In this document: positions 37,487 through 46,871 of the stretch, in pieces
How positions within the stretch are numbered: position 1 is the first letter of the stretch
Layout of the letters: every line of letters starts with the position of its first letter
NCBI GenBank assembly: GCA_902777855.1
Contig: CACYVN010000001.1
Span: forward strand, 295,066-359,065
Direction of reading: 5' to 3'
Length of the DNA: 64,000 nt
From: an uncultured bacterium
GTDB lineage: Bacteria; Cyanobacteriota; Vampirovibrionia; Gastranaerophilales; Gastranaerophilaceae
Notes under the pieces: generated by a model
What the model was told of the DNA's origin: nothing
The model's database searches: none
The model's input: the letters and a program-made list of their open reading frames with translations, nothing else
Program-made: the position numbers and the translations under genes

Positions 37487-38407
37487 TTACAAATTATACA
37501 ATTCCGAGCTGAGGTATCTGTCACCGCAATCCGGGAGTACGGTTACTATAAGTTTGTCTTTATTTTCAGGGCGTTTTGAGAGCTCAATTGCGGCAAAAAC
37601 ATTCGCACCTCCGGAAAATCCGGCTAAAATACCCTCTTTTGTTCCCAAATTTCTTGCGGTAATAATCGCATCTTCATTCTTAACTGCAATTATCTCATCT
37701 GTTAAATCGCCGTCAAAATTTTGCGGTCTGAAGTTTGCACCTATCCCCTGTATTTTGTGGCTCCCTGCCTGACATCCGCCCAAAACCTGTGAAGAATACG
37801 GCTCTACTGCAACGCATTTGATATTTGGATTTTTCTCTTTTAGTTTTTTTGCTGTCCCGCAAATCGTACCGCCAGTTCCAACCCCTGCGACAACAATGTC
37901 AACTTTACCATCCGTATCAGCCCAAATTTCTTCTGCCGTATTTAGGTAGTGCGCTTTCGGGTTTGACGGATTATCAAACTGCGACGGAATAAATGAATTT
38001 TCTATTTCCCTGTGAAGTTCAAGAGCCTTATTTAGTGCACCCTGCATGCCTTGTGCGCCATTTGTCAAAACAAGTTCCGCTCCGTAGCCTTTCAAAACCG
38101 CTCTGCGTTCTTTTGTCATTGTTTCAGGCATAGTTAAAATTATGCGGTAGCCTCTTATTGCACTAATCATTGCAAGTCCGATACCTGTGTTTCCGCTTGT
38201 CGGTTCAATTATTACGGTATCTTTATTAATTTTTCCCGATTTTTCGGCATCGAGAATCATTTGCAACGCAGCTCTGTCTTTTACCGAATTTGCAGGATTA
38301 AAATATTCAAGTTTTACAACCACATCTGCCTGCCCATCGTTTAGTTTATTCAATTTTACCATCGGTGTATGTCCGATGAGTTCTGTTAAATCATTTGCAA
38401 TTTTCAT
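37487..38407 (-). CDS. cysK: Cysteine synthase A (O-acetylserine sulfhydrylase)
   Basis: 306 residues of the PLP fold-type II family. The PLP lysine lies in [14 protein letters not shown], the substrate loop is [12 protein letters not shown] and the phosphate-binding loop is [17 protein letters not shown]. It makes L-cysteine from O-acetylserine and sulfide. No C-terminal CBS domain, so it is not cystathionine synthase. A GAGGTGAG site precedes the ATG. It is divergent from nadD with only 32 nt between starts. Confidence 0.93.
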   Translation of the reverse strand: MKIANDLTELIGHTPMVKLNKLNDGQADVVVKLEYFNPANSVKDRAALQMILDAEKSGKINKDTVIIEPTSGNTGIGLAMISAIRGYRIILTMPETMTKERRAVLKGYGAELVLTNGAQGMQGALNKALELHREIENSFIPSQFDNPSNPKAHYLNTAEEIWADTDGKVDIVVAGVGTGGTICGTAKKLKEKNPNIKCVAVEPYSSQVLGGCQAGSHKIQGIGANFRPQNFDGDLTDEIIAVKNEDAIITARNLGTKEGILAGFSGGANVFAAIELSKRPENKDKLIVTVLPDCGDRYLSSELYNL

Positions 38408-38424
38408 TTCTCACCTCTTATTTA

Positions 38425-38433
38425 TGCTAATAT
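38425..38433 (+). promoter_or_regulatory. Extended -10 of nadD, leaderless geometry
   Basis: TGCTAATAT, then 6 nt (TAAAAT), then the nadD ATG at 38440. The whole gap to cysK is 32 nt, so little room remains for a leader. Confidence 0.6.
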
Positions 38434-38439
38434 TAAAAT

Positions 38440-39036
38440 ATGAAACTATGTGTTTTTCAAGGTACTTTTAATCCGATTCATAATGCGCATCTTCGTGTCG
38501 CTGATTATGTGCTGAAAAAATATGATTTTGACAAACTGTTATTCATTCCGGCATATAAACCTCCACACAAGGATTATGACGATGGTATGAGCCTGCACCG
38601 GCTTAATATGGTAAAACTTGCGCTTGATGATATAAATAATCCAAAGATTGAAACATCTGATATTGAATATAAAAGAGAAAGTAAATCTTATACCTATCTC
38701 ACTATTTGTGAACTTTATAACAAATTTGATATTGATGGAAAAATTAATTTTATAATCGGCACGGATGCATTTAAAGACATTGAAACCTGGTACGAAACAG
38801 ATAAATTAAAAAAGCTTGTAAAATTCATAATTTTTAAAAGAGAGAATAATTTTTCACCCTTAGAGTATAATTATTTAAAAGATAAAGGTTACGATTTTTG
38901 TTTTGAAGAACTTTCATTCAAAGATATTTCGTCAACTAACCTGAGAAAAAAAATTAAAAATAAGGAAAATGTTGACAATTTAATTAATTACAGAGTAAAG
39001 GAATATATTAAGAATAATGGGTTATATGAAACTTAG
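38440..39036 (+). CDS. nadD: Nicotinate-nucleotide adenylyltransferase
   Basis: 198 residues. GTFNPIHNAHLRVADYVL carries the nucleotidyltransferase HxGH-type motif, FIPAYKPPHKD the NMN-binding loop and ISSTNLRKKI the closing SSTxxR motif. It forms deamido-NAD from NaMN and ATP. Its 3' end overlaps the yqeK gene, the usual nadD-yqeK pairing. Confidence 0.93.
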   Translation: MKLCVFQGTFNPIHNAHLRVADYVLKKYDFDKLLFIPAYKPPHKDYDDGMSLHRLNMVKLALDDINNPKIETSDIEYKRESKSYTYLTICELYNKFDIDGKINFIIGTDAFKDIETWYETDKLKKLVKFIIFKRENNFSPLEYNYLKDKGYDFCFEELSFKDISSTNLRKKIKNKENVDNLINYRVKEYIKNNGLYET

Positions 39037-39613
39037 TCTTGAAGAAGCAGACAAATGGCTGAGAGAAAATCTCAGCGAAAAAAGATATCAACATTCGCTC
39101 GGAACGGCAGAATGTGCAAAAGAACTTGCAAAGCATTTTGGGCAAAACGAAGAAAAAGCCTATATTGCAGGACTTTTACATGACTGCGCAAAATGTTTTA
39201 GTGATGAAAAGTTACTTGAAATTATAGACAAATATCTTGATGATGTCGATTCTGACGAACGCTCAAACAGAAAAACTCTTCATGCACCGGGGAGTTATTA
39301 CACAGCAAAAACAGTTTTTGGTCTTGAAGATACAGAAATGCTTTCAGCAATCAGATGGCACACTTTGGGAAAAATGAATATGACGGATTTTGAAAAAATA
39401 ATATTCCTTGCAGATAAAATTGAACTTCGCACAAGAAGTGAAGAATACAGAACAATAATAACAAAAGATTTATACAGCAAAAATGGTTTAAATAAAGCTA
39501 TTTTGGAGTGTTACAAAGAGACTATAAAAAGTCTTGTGGACAGGAATCTGAAGATTTGTCCGCTGACTGTTGAAATTTATAATAAATTTGAAACTCAGAT
39601 AAATGTTAATTAA
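39017..39613 (+). CDS. yqeK: YqeK-type HD-domain hydrolase (Ap4A-degrading)
   Basis: 198 residues (195 if the ATG at 39026 is used). An HD-domain metal site: HSLGTAECAKELA, GLLHDCAKC, LHAPGSYYTA and AIRWHTLGK. YqeK members cleave diadenosine tetraphosphate symmetrically. It overlaps nadD by about 20 nt, indicating coupled translation, and this pair commonly precedes rsfS in other bacteria, though here a HerA-like gene follows. Confidence 0.88.
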   Translation: MGYMKLSLEEADKWLRENLSEKRYQHSLGTAECAKELAKHFGQNEEKAYIAGLLHDCAKCFSDEKLLEIIDKYLDDVDSDERSNRKTLHAPGSYYTAKTVFGLEDTEMLSAIRWHTLGKMNMTDFEKIIFLADKIELRTRSEEYRTIITKDLYSKNGLNKAILECYKETIKSLVDRNLKICPLTVEIYNKFETQINVN

Positions 39614-39679
39614 CTTAATAATTTTAACAGGGCATGCCATTTTCATGATACAATCAAAGACAAATTGAGGGGCTTTTAA

Positions 39680-41782
39680 ATGAAATTAATTGAAATAAGA
39701 AACAATTTAATAAAACTGTCTTATAATGAGGATGAAAGGCCTGTTTTAGGTCAATTTATTGCACTGACAGGAGTTGATAAATCTTATGTAGCGCAGTATG
39801 TAAATCTTAAAGCAGACAACATAAACAATTTTGCAGTTGCAAGACTGATGTTTTCTTTTACATCTGACGGAGTTGTCAGTGAATATGACGGTTCCGCACC
39901 AAGTATAAACAGTAATATTGTTTCACTTCCGGCAAATGAACTTTTAGACCTTTTGCCTATTGAAACCCCATTAAAAATAGGTCAAATTTCAGGAAGTCCT
40001 GACGAACTCAGTGTTGATATTTCACTTTTTGAACATAATTTTACTGTATTCTGCGAAAATGATGAAGAGAAAGAAACCGTAATTTCAAACTGTGCAAGAC
40101 AATTATTCAGAATGAAAGAGAAAAACGTTATTATAGATAATGATAACTTATTTGAAGAATATCCGAGAATTTCACTAAGCAAAGATTTCAAACTCCCACT
40201 CAATTCTGATTTTATAGATTTTATCTTTGATAATGAATTAAAAAATGTTGATGCTCCGACAAAAGCCATAATTCAGGATATTTTCTATGCCGTTCAGCAG
40301 TATATAAAAACACTTGATGAGGAGTTTTTACCTGTAGAAAGTTTTATTGATGTTGTTACCGCACAATATAAAGAAACACAAATGCCTGAACTTGCACTTT
40401 TGAAAAACAAACTTTTAAAATACAAAGATGCGGGTATTTTTGCGAATAATTCAAATGAATTTAAACAACTTGATGAAAAATTAAAAGAAAGAAATTGTGT
40501 AGTAATTGATGTAAAAGATGTTAACGGGGCTCTTCAAAAAGAAATAATTACTTATTTACACAAAATACTTGAAACATTTGATAAATATGTTTATTATTTT
40601 GTTCCGCTGACTGATGATAATTCCGATAAAAAACTTGTAAAACGACTGATTAATCATAATCATGTATTTACCGTATTTTTTGCAAGCCACTTGTACAAAT
40701 ATGCTTCCGAATTAAAATCACATGCACAGAATATAATGTTTTTCGCGCCTCAGACAATACAGCATGATTTTCCGGCATATAATACTTTCATGAACAAATT
40801 AAATCCCGGAGAAGGAGTATTCTACGGTAAATTAACTCAGGGCATTCCTCTTATGATTATGCTTGATAATTTGGAACTTGATTTAACCAAAGATGATGTA
40901 TTCGGAGACAGACAGAGATTTGTTCCTGCAATTGAGGAAGATATTTTAACAAGTGATGATATTTATGCAATAAATAATTTACAGGAAGCTCCTACACCTG
41001 CGCCTGCAAAAGAACCGGAAGTCCAAAATTTGGAACAAACTTCCGAAATCGAACAAACGAAAGAAATGGAAGATTTATTTAATAACGTATCCGATGAGGA
41101 TATGGAAGAATTTAGTGCTGAAGGTGATATTGATTCCGAGCAATTTAACGAAGAAGATTCCGAAGAAACGGAATATTCCGAATCAGCTTCTGATATTATT
41201 ACGGAAGATAATATCAATAATACAGTAGATTATTCGCAATTTGAAACAACTCAGGATATTCCTCAGGAGCAAATTGAGAATATTCTTGCAGATAACGAAG
41301 ATGAAATTGCTCAAGTTCAGCCTGAACCACAGCAAACAGAAACGGAACAAACACCGGAAGATGATGAAGATTTGCCATTTATGGATAATTTTCATTCCCA
41401 AAACGAGGAAACAGAAATTGCCGATCAGGAATTTCCTGATGCATCAGAAGAAGATAATGAACAGTTAACAGAAGACGATTTGGATTTTATTGAAAATTCA
41501 CAGGAAATTGAGCAACAGGGTGAAGATTTTCCTGACGAAACATATGAGGAAGAAGAAAGCGAAACTCCTCCGGTAGTTCCTGTTTATAATACCGAAGAAA
41601 ATGAAGAAGATATACCGGATATAGGTTTTAAATCCGGAGATAGAGTTTCTCACCCGAGATACGGCGAAGGTACAGTCGAAAAAATTATTAAATACGGCAA
41701 CAAAACCCTTTGCTCTATAGATTTTGAAAATGTCGGCAGACGTTTATTGGATCCGTCTGTTTCTGATTTTGAAAAGATTTAA
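39680..41782 (+). CDS. HerA-like pseudo-ATPase with acidic linker and C-terminal Tudor-like domain
   Basis: 700 residues in three parts. Residues 1-430 follow the HerA/VirB4-like layout: an N-terminal barrel, then HNFTVFCENDEEKET where a P-loop should be, a Walker-B-like strand CVVIDVKDVNGALQ and the C-terminal helicase-like block ending GEGVFYGKLTQGIPLMI. The Walker A motif is lost, so ATP hydrolysis is unlikely. Residues 435-645 are a Glu/Asp/Gln-rich disordered linker. The last 50 (SGDRVSHPRYGEGTVEKI) resemble the Tudor-like C-terminus of PcrA/UvrD that contacts RNA polymerase. A possible nucleic-acid adaptor; fold assignment is inference. Confidence 0.55.
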   Translation: MKLIEIRNNLIKLSYNEDERPVLGQFIALTGVDKSYVAQYVNLKADNINNFAVARLMFSFTSDGVVSEYDGSAPSINSNIVSLPANELLDLLPIETPLKIGQISGSPDELSVDISLFEHNFTVFCENDEEKETVISNCARQLFRMKEKNVIIDNDNLFEEYPRISLSKDFKLPLNSDFIDFIFDNELKNVDAPTKAIIQDIFYAVQQYIKTLDEEFLPVESFIDVVTAQYKETQMPELALLKNKLLKYKDAGIFANNSNEFKQLDEKLKERNCVVIDVKDVNGALQKEIITYLHKILETFDKYVYYFVPLTDDNSDKKLVKRLINHNHVFTVFFASHLYKYASELKSHAQNIMFFAPQTIQHDFPAYNTFMNKLNPGEGVFYGKLTQGIPLMIMLDNLELDLTKDDVFGDRQRFVPAIEEDILTSDDIYAINNLQEAPTPAPAKEPEVQNLEQTSEIEQTKEMEDLFNNVSDEDMEEFSAEGDIDSEQFNEEDSEETEYSESASDIITEDNINNTVDYSQFETTQDIPQEQIENILADNEDEIAQVQPEPQQTETEQTPEDDEDLPFMDNFHSQNEETEIADQEFPDASEEDNEQLTEDDLDFIENSQEIEQQGEDFPDETYEEEESETPPVVPVYNTEENEEDIPDIGFKSGDRVSHPRYGEGTVEKIIKYGNKTLCSIDFENVGRRLLDPSVSDFEKI

Positions 41783-41850
41783 TCATAAAATTTTTAGTCA
41801 GATAAAAAAAATAATTGAAATTTACAAAAAATTTCAAATTAAATTTGTTT

Positions 41851-42210
41851 TTATTTTCTCAATTTTTCAGCGCCTTTAAGATAGACAAATTTCGGATGAA
41901 AATTTTCGTCGCAATTATAAACAACAAGTATGCGCAGACACATTTTGAGAGAATCAGGAACGTCAAGTTCATGATAACACATCATTGCAACATCATCCCA
42001 GCCAAATGCTAATCTGGGGAATTTTGCGGGAAAATCAGCATTCAAATCTGTTGTTGTAGTAAAAATTATATGCGATATTTTAGCGATATCATTTCCCGTT
42101 ATTCCGTTTTGTTCAAATATTTCGCTTAAAAGATCCAATGTTGCTTTTTCAATTGCTGTTGGGGTGTTTTCTTCAACTGTTATTGCCCCCCTAATACCTT
42201 TTGTAATCAT
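41851..42210 (-). CDS. aroH: Chorismate mutase, AroH class
   Basis: 119 residues, the usual size. RGAITVEENTPTAIEKAT, FTTTTDLNADFPAKFPR and MCYHELDVPDSLKMCLRIL match the trimeric AroH fold of Bacillus and cyanobacteria, with active-site Arg, Glu and Arg in place. It converts chorismate to prephenate for Phe/Tyr synthesis. Its start overlaps the fmt stop by one base (TAATG), so def-fmt-aroH is one operon. Confidence 0.93.
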   Translation of the reverse strand: MITKGIRGAITVEENTPTAIEKATLDLLSEIFEQNGITGNDIAKISHIIFTTTTDLNADFPAKFPRLAFGWDDVAMMCYHELDVPDSLKMCLRILVVYNCDENFHPKFVYLKGAEKLRK

Positions 42211-43121
42211 TATTTTCTTACCCCGTTATACCAATCCGATGCCTTCATTTCACCTTTGCCTTCTGGTTTTACCGTAATCAGGCGGACAAGTCCTTTTCCA
42301 CATCCCATATCAACTCCGTCTTTTGAATGTGAAACAATTTGCCCCTGTTTTCCGCTACCATAGACAGGTTTAGCTTCAATTACTTTGATTATTTTATCGT
42401 TGTGAATAAAATATGCACTCGGACTTCTGCAAACACCTCTTACAAGATTATGAATGTCATTATTTGATTTTGACCAGTCAATTAAACATTCCTCTTTTTG
42501 CAGCTTTGGAGCCATACAAACCCCGTCCTCGCATTGTTTTTCAGGTTTTAATATCCCGTTTTTGAGAGCAATTAAAGTTTCTTCAATCATTTTTGGTGAT
42601 TTTTCACCAATTTCGTTCCACAATTCTTCGCAATTCATTGTGTCAGAAATCGGAATAACAAGTTTTTGACAAATATCCCCACAGTCAAGTCCGAGTTCTG
42701 TAATCATTGTACAAATACCTGTTTCTTTGTCACCGTTTATAATCGCACGCTGAATAGGATTTGCCCCTCTGTATTTTGGCAAAAGCGACGCATGAAGGTT
42801 TATTGTTTCATATTTGGGAATATCCAAAACTTCCTGCGATAAAATCTGCCCGAAAGCAAAAGTTACAAAAAAATCAGGTTCAAATTTCTTTAATTCCGCC
42901 TGAATTTCAGGTTCTTTTCTTATTGATTTTGGCTGGAATACAGGGATATTATGTTCAAGTGCGTATTTTTTTATCGGAGACGCCTGCAATTTGTTTCCTC
43001 TGCCGGCAGGTTTATCAGGCTGAGTTACAATGGCACATACCTCAATTTTGTCAGAATTATTGAGGTAATCAAGTGATTTTAAGCCGATATCTGGGGTCCC
43101 GAAAAAAATTACTTTTATCAT
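42210..43121 (-). CDS. fmt: Methionyl-tRNA formyltransferase
   Basis: 303 residues. FFGTPDIGLKSLDYL, QPDKPAGRG, the catalytic HASLLPKYRGANPIQRAI (Asn/His region) and ELGLDCGDI are family motifs. It transfers formyl from 10-formyl-THF to initiator Met-tRNA. It overlaps def by 4 nt upstream and aroH by 1 nt downstream. Confidence 0.95.
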   Translation of the reverse strand: MIKVIFFGTPDIGLKSLDYLNNSDKIEVCAIVTQPDKPAGRGNKLQASPIKKYALEHNIPVFQPKSIRKEPEIQAELKKFEPDFFVTFAFGQILSQEVLDIPKYETINLHASLLPKYRGANPIQRAIINGDKETGICTMITELGLDCGDICQKLVIPISDTMNCEELWNEIGEKSPKMIEETLIALKNGILKPEKQCEDGVCMAPKLQKEECLIDWSKSNNDIHNLVRGVCRSPSAYFIHNDKIIKVIEAKPVYGSGKQGQIVSHSKDGVDMGCGKGLVRLITVKPEGKGEMKASDWYNGVRK

Positions 43122-43672
43122 AACTGAGATTTAAGTTCCTCCTCATCAAGAAGTCTGTCAGGGTCAATTGACGGCAGATTATTCTTTTGTAAAACTTCTT
43201 CCGTTTCAAATCTGTTCAAACAGTGATCTATGAATAAAATTCCGTCAAGATGATCGTTTTCGTGCTGAATACATCTTGCAAGAAGTGTTCCGCCTTTTGC
43301 TTCCATTACAAACGGTTTTCCGTGTTCGTTTGTCGCTTTAACCATAATATCTTTGTAGCGGACAACATCAGAATATGCTTCAGGGAAACTCAAACAACCC
43401 TCGGTACTTTTAACCGCCCCCGATTTTTTAATGATTTTCGGGTTGATAAACACCATCGGGTCTAACGGTTCTTCTTTTGTTGAAGCATCAACAACAAAAA
43501 CTCTGAGGTTTACCCCGATTTGCGGAGCTGCAAGCCCGACACCGTTTTGAGCGTACATTGTGTCAAACAAATCTCTAATCAGGTCACTTATTTTTTTTGA
43601 AACTTTGTGTACCTCTTTTGACGGCTGTCTTAATGATTCTTCGCCGTAGTGCAAAACTCTTTTTATAGCCAT
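43118..43672 (-). CDS. def: Peptide deformylase
   Basis: 184 residues with the three PDF motifs GVGLAAPQIG, EGCLSFPE and QHENDHLDG; the Cys and two His bind the metal and Glu is the catalytic base. It removes the N-formyl group from nascent chains. First gene of def-fmt-aroH, with a GAAAGG ribosome site. Confidence 0.95.
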   Translation of the reverse strand: MAIKRVLHYGEESLRQPSKEVHKVSKKISDLIRDLFDTMYAQNGVGLAAPQIGVNLRVFVVDASTKEEPLDPMVFINPKIIKKSGAVKSTEGCLSFPEAYSDVVRYKDIMVKATNEHGKPFVMEAKGGTLLARCIQHENDHLDGILFIDHCLNRFETEEVLQKNNLPSIDPDRLLDEEELKSQL

Positions 43673-43771
43673 AGAACTGAACCTTTCTCAACTTCTTTTA
43701 ACACCATAGTACAATAAATTTATAACCTTTGCAATAAATAGAAAAACCACATCGCAAAAAAATCAATAATA

Positions 43772-43780
43772 TGCTATAAT
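43772..43780 (+). promoter_or_regulatory. Extended -10 promoter of the TPR protein gene
   Basis: TGCTATAAT, about 27 nt before the ATG at 43808, with GAGGGG as ribosome site in between. No clear -35 box. Confidence 0.6.
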
Positions 43781-43807
43781 ATTTTTGACATTTGAGGGGT
43801 ATAAATT

Positions 43808-44302
43808 ATGAAAAAGCATGTTCTTATTTTATCTTTAGCCTTAGGGTTAAGTATTATTCCAGCAGGAATATCTTATAGTGCGGATGCTGATGCCGGCAAG
43901 GCGATAACAGAAATCGGAATACTTGTTAACGCACAAAAATATCAGATTGCGATGACAAAATGCAATGCCGCAATCCAGAAATATCCGAACGAATCATTCT
44001 TATACTACTGGAGAGGTTCAATCCATAATTCCATGGGAGAAAAACAGGCTGCAATAGAAGATTTTAATAAAGCAATTGAACTGGATGCAAACAACGCAAA
44101 AGCATACGTTTTAAGGGGAATATGCAAAGCAGATTTAGAAGATAAAGAAGGAGCTTTGGAAGATTATAACAAAGCCATTGAACTTGCCCCCGAAGACGGT
44201 AGTGCATATTCAATGCGTGCAATGGTAAAACTCGATTTGGGTGATATGGACGGTGCAAACTCGGATTTGGATACCTCAAATAAACTAATGAACAGTAAAT
44301 AA
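43808..44302 (+). CDS. Secreted TPR-repeat protein
   Basis: 164 residues. A signal peptide (about residues 1-25, cleavage near SYSADA) is followed by about four tetratricopeptide repeats (AIQKYPNESFLYYWRGSIHN, AIEDFNKAIELDANNAKAYV, ALEDYNKAIELAPEDGSAYS, then a partial one). TPR units mediate protein-protein contacts. It is probably periplasmic or outer-membrane associated; partner unknown. An orphan reading frame follows directly. Confidence 0.85.
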   Translation: MKKHVLILSLALGLSIIPAGISYSADADAGKAITEIGILVNAQKYQIAMTKCNAAIQKYPNESFLYYWRGSIHNSMGEKQAAIEDFNKAIELDANNAKAYVLRGICKADLEDKEGALEDYNKAIELAPEDGSAYSMRAMVKLDLGDMDGANSDLDTSNKLMNSK

Positions 44303-44343
44303 GGATAAAAAGAGAATACGAATTATTTGCCCAAGCTAATCAG

Positions 44344-44691
44344 ATGATAGCTCATATGCCGCCAAATCAGAGGGGATTGTCTGCAGCGGCATCAAGTTCC
44401 GGGATGAGTTCTTCAGGAACGGGAATAATTACAGCAGGTAGTGCTACTAATACAGCCGCAACAACTTCTGATGTTATCGGTTCTGCTTATTTATTAAAGG
44501 CAATTGGAGTTGATTCATTCGGAATCGTTCCGAGTGCTGCTGCAAAAACTGCACCATATCTTACTCCTGCAATCGCCGAATCCACGGCTCAAAACCCCGC
44601 AACCACAGGTTCAATATTTTCCGGCACAGGTATTTTTATCCACAAACATTTCAAACTCATTGATAACAGACCGTCAAAAATTCCGTCGTAA
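44344..44691 (+). pseudogene. Orphan reading frame without a convincing start (possible gene fragment)
   Basis: An open frame continuous from about 44299 to 44691 has protein-like Ala/Ser/Thr-rich sequence (GSAYLLKAIGVDSFGIVPSAA). The first ATG (44344) has no ribosome site, and upstream in frame there is no ATG, GTG or TTG before a stop at 44296. Residues encoded upstream (REYELFAQANQ) look coding. It may be a decayed or frameshifted gene, or use an unusual start. It ends 2 nt from the convergent dCMP deaminase stop. Confidence 0.35.
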
Positions 44692-44692
44692 T

Positions 44693-45145
44693 CTATCTGA
44701 CATCTTCAAGTTCACGCCTTAAATCTTCAACGGAAACTCTGACAATAGGGCTGTTTTCGTCTTTTTGCAGTACACAGTGAGTAATACCTGATTGGACAAT
44801 AAACCTTTTGCATAAAATACAAATCATATTGTGCCCCCAGATGTATATCGTAGCATCCTGACATCTGTCCTGACCTGCCTGAATTATGGCATTTTGCTCT
44901 GCGTGAATAGAACGGCAAGTTTCATACTGTGTTCCGGATTTAATATTATGGTCAATTCTGTAACATGAACCTCTTTCAACACAAGATTCAACTTTTGACG
45001 GAGTACCATTATAACCAGTTGCTTTAATTTTTTTATCCTGCCCTACGATTACCGCTCCAACCTGAGCGCGTATGCAGTTTGAACGGCTTGCACACGTCTT
45101 TGCCAAATCCAAAAAATATTCATCCCATGGTTTAATTTGTGTCAT
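44693..45145 (-). CDS. dCMP deaminase (ComEB-like)
   Basis: 150 residues. The zinc site is HAEQNAI plus CILC, and KATGYNGTPS is a substrate loop of deoxycytidylate deaminases. It converts dCMP to dUMP for dTTP synthesis. The usual PCxxC reads MICILC, with the Pro missing but both Cys kept. AGGA precedes the ATG. It lies 13 nt after the PurH-like gene's neighbourhood on the same strand, following it in transcription. Confidence 0.85.
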   Translation of the reverse strand: MTQIKPWDEYFLDLAKTCASRSNCIRAQVGAVIVGQDKKIKATGYNGTPSKVESCVERGSCYRIDHNIKSGTQYETCRSIHAEQNAIIQAGQDRCQDATIYIWGHNMICILCKRFIVQSGITHCVLQKDENSPIVRVSVEDLRRELEDVR

Positions 45146-45158
45146 TTTTTGTTCCTTT

Positions 45159-46091
45159 TTAATATCTTTTATTTCTTATTTTTGTAAATATCATTGAAAT
45201 TCCATATTTGTCAGCCTGCTTTAAGATTTCACCGGATTTACTGCCGTCACCCGATTCTACAATCAGCCCTATCCTGCCCTGAATAGCCGTATTCAAAACT
45301 TGAGACGTTTCAATCGGACAATCAAGTACCATAACAGCATCTTTAGAGTTCTCGCAAGCCGAATCCATCGCACTCTCGACCGCAACAATCATATTCGAAC
45401 GTCCCTGCACTATTGCTTTTGCACTCAAATCTTTGGCTACAACAACTGATATTGATTTAAGATGTTTGGAAACTTTCCAGCCAAAAACCGCATCCTCAAC
45501 CTGAACCTGTGTCGGTTTATTAACAGATACGACCTTAAAATTTTCTTTTGAAAGTTTGCTTGCATTCTGTTCCTGAACCAAAATTCCAAAAGGAGTGACC
45601 TTTATATCCTTGGCACAAAACCCTTGCAATTCGTAGAGCGGAGTTTTAATCAAAATCATATTAATATCAGTATCTAAAAGATACGAAAATGCCTCTTTTG
45701 AAAAACCAGACGAAATAACATTTCTTATTTTTAGGGAATTTAAAAGTTTGGCTGTTTCCAAATTAACTTCTTTTGAAAAACCTGCACTTGAACCGGTTAT
45801 TGAAATCGGATCTGAATCCATTACCTTTGCGAATGCTTCATCAGCAGTCGAACCCAAAGCAACAGCACAAACAAACCCCTCTTTAGTTATAACAGCAGAG
45901 TTTACATCAAAAAATTCACCCAAAAGCTTTACATTTTCGGATAAATTAATGTAATCAATATATTCCAAATCTTTGTTTCTGCTTAAAATTTCATACTCGA
46001 CACCATCCGCTATTTTTGAAATCCCTGCATTCTGATGCGGATTTGCACCGCAGGGTAAAGACTCAATATTACTTATTTCAATAGTTTCCAT
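45159..46091 (-). CDS. Divergent PurH-like (AICAR transformylase domain) protein
   Basis: 310 residues from ATG 46091 (METIEISNIESLPCGANPHQ), with GAGGA upstream; a longer frame lacks a site. It aligns by eye along the AICAR transformylase part of PurH: LRYGENPHQ as LPCGANPHQ, DAVFAWKVVKHVKSN as DAVFGWKVSKHLKSI, and the ending GIAMVFTGxRHFRH as GISMIFTKIRNKRY. The IMP cyclohydrolase domain is absent. The catalytic Lys-His pair (KHTNPCG) reads KEGFVCA, losing His, so normal activity is doubtful. It may be an inactive or repurposed relative. Confidence 0.7.
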   Translation of the reverse strand: METIEISNIESLPCGANPHQNAGISKIADGVEYEILSRNKDLEYIDYINLSENVKLLGEFFDVNSAVITKEGFVCAVALGSTADEAFAKVMDSDPISITGSSAGFSKEVNLETAKLLNSLKIRNVISSGFSKEAFSYLLDTDINMILIKTPLYELQGFCAKDIKVTPFGILVQEQNASKLSKENFKVVSVNKPTQVQVEDAVFGWKVSKHLKSISVVVAKDLSAKAIVQGRSNMIVAVESAMDSACENSKDAVMVLDCPIETSQVLNTAIQGRIGLIVESGDGSKSGEILKQADKYGISMIFTKIRNKRY

Positions 46092-46231
46092 ACATATCCT
46101 CGCTATGTCAAAAATTTTATCACGAATATAATGTCCAAACAAGTTAAATAATATACAATTTTCTTGCAAAAATCCCATGTCTTTTATATAATTTAATCAA
46201 GATTAGAGATATTTTTTTTTAAGAGGTTATT

Positions 46232-46870
46232 ATGGCTGATAGAATTAGTGATAATGTAGGGAAAAAGATAGTTGAAGCATTGAGAATGCAGTCTCAACCT
46301 GCAGAACAGGAACCTGTTAAAGCTGAAACTGAGGTCGAAGAAACTATCATTGAGCAGAATCAGGAAGAAGTACAAGAACCTCAGATTACAGAAGAAACAA
46401 CCGAACAGGCTGAAGAAATCCATGCCGCTGACGATGGCAGAATAACTCTTGATATCAGTTCAATATTAAATAATAACCCCGCACCTGAAATTGATAATAT
46501 ATTTCAAAACTCTCTTAATCAAAATATCAGCGGGATTAATGTTGCGGAAGTTAAAGCAGATTTTGACTATCCGAATAATGTTGCAATATTAACACACCTG
46601 ATTTCTAAATTACCTGCAGGAGTCACAAAACAAACAGGAGCTCTAATTATCCGCCAAACAATGGAAGCTCTCGGAATACCTATGAAATCTGTTATCAGAG
46701 AAGCTCAGCAGGTTCAGGAAGCACTGAGCGCAAGAGCCAGAGAATGCCAGAAAAATATTATTGATTACAAAAAACAAATTGCAACACTTGAAATTAAAGG
46801 GCAACAGTACCAAAAACAAGCCGTTTCTATGAACGACATTATTAATCTGTTTTTAAATACAGGCGTTTAA
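46232..46870 (+). CDS. Hypothetical protein with acidic linker and helical C-terminal domain, 212 aa
   Basis: After a short basic start (MADRISDNVGKKIVEALRMQ) comes about 60 residues of Glu/Gln-rich disorder. The C-terminal domain is compact (LTHLISKLPAGVTKQTGALIIRQTMEALGIP) and ends in a coiled coil of about 60 residues. No signal or membrane segment. AGAGG precedes the ATG. It faces the two coiled-coil genes, one base separating the stops. Function unknown. Confidence 0.65.
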   Translation: MADRISDNVGKKIVEALRMQSQPAEQEPVKAETEVEETIIEQNQEEVQEPQITEETTEQAEEIHAADDGRITLDISSILNNNPAPEIDNIFQNSLNQNISGINVAEVKADFDYPNNVAILTHLISKLPAGVTKQTGALIIRQTMEALGIPMKSVIREAQQVQEALSARARECQKNIIDYKKQIATLEIKGQQYQKQAVSMNDIINLFLNTGV

Positions 46871-46871
46871 A

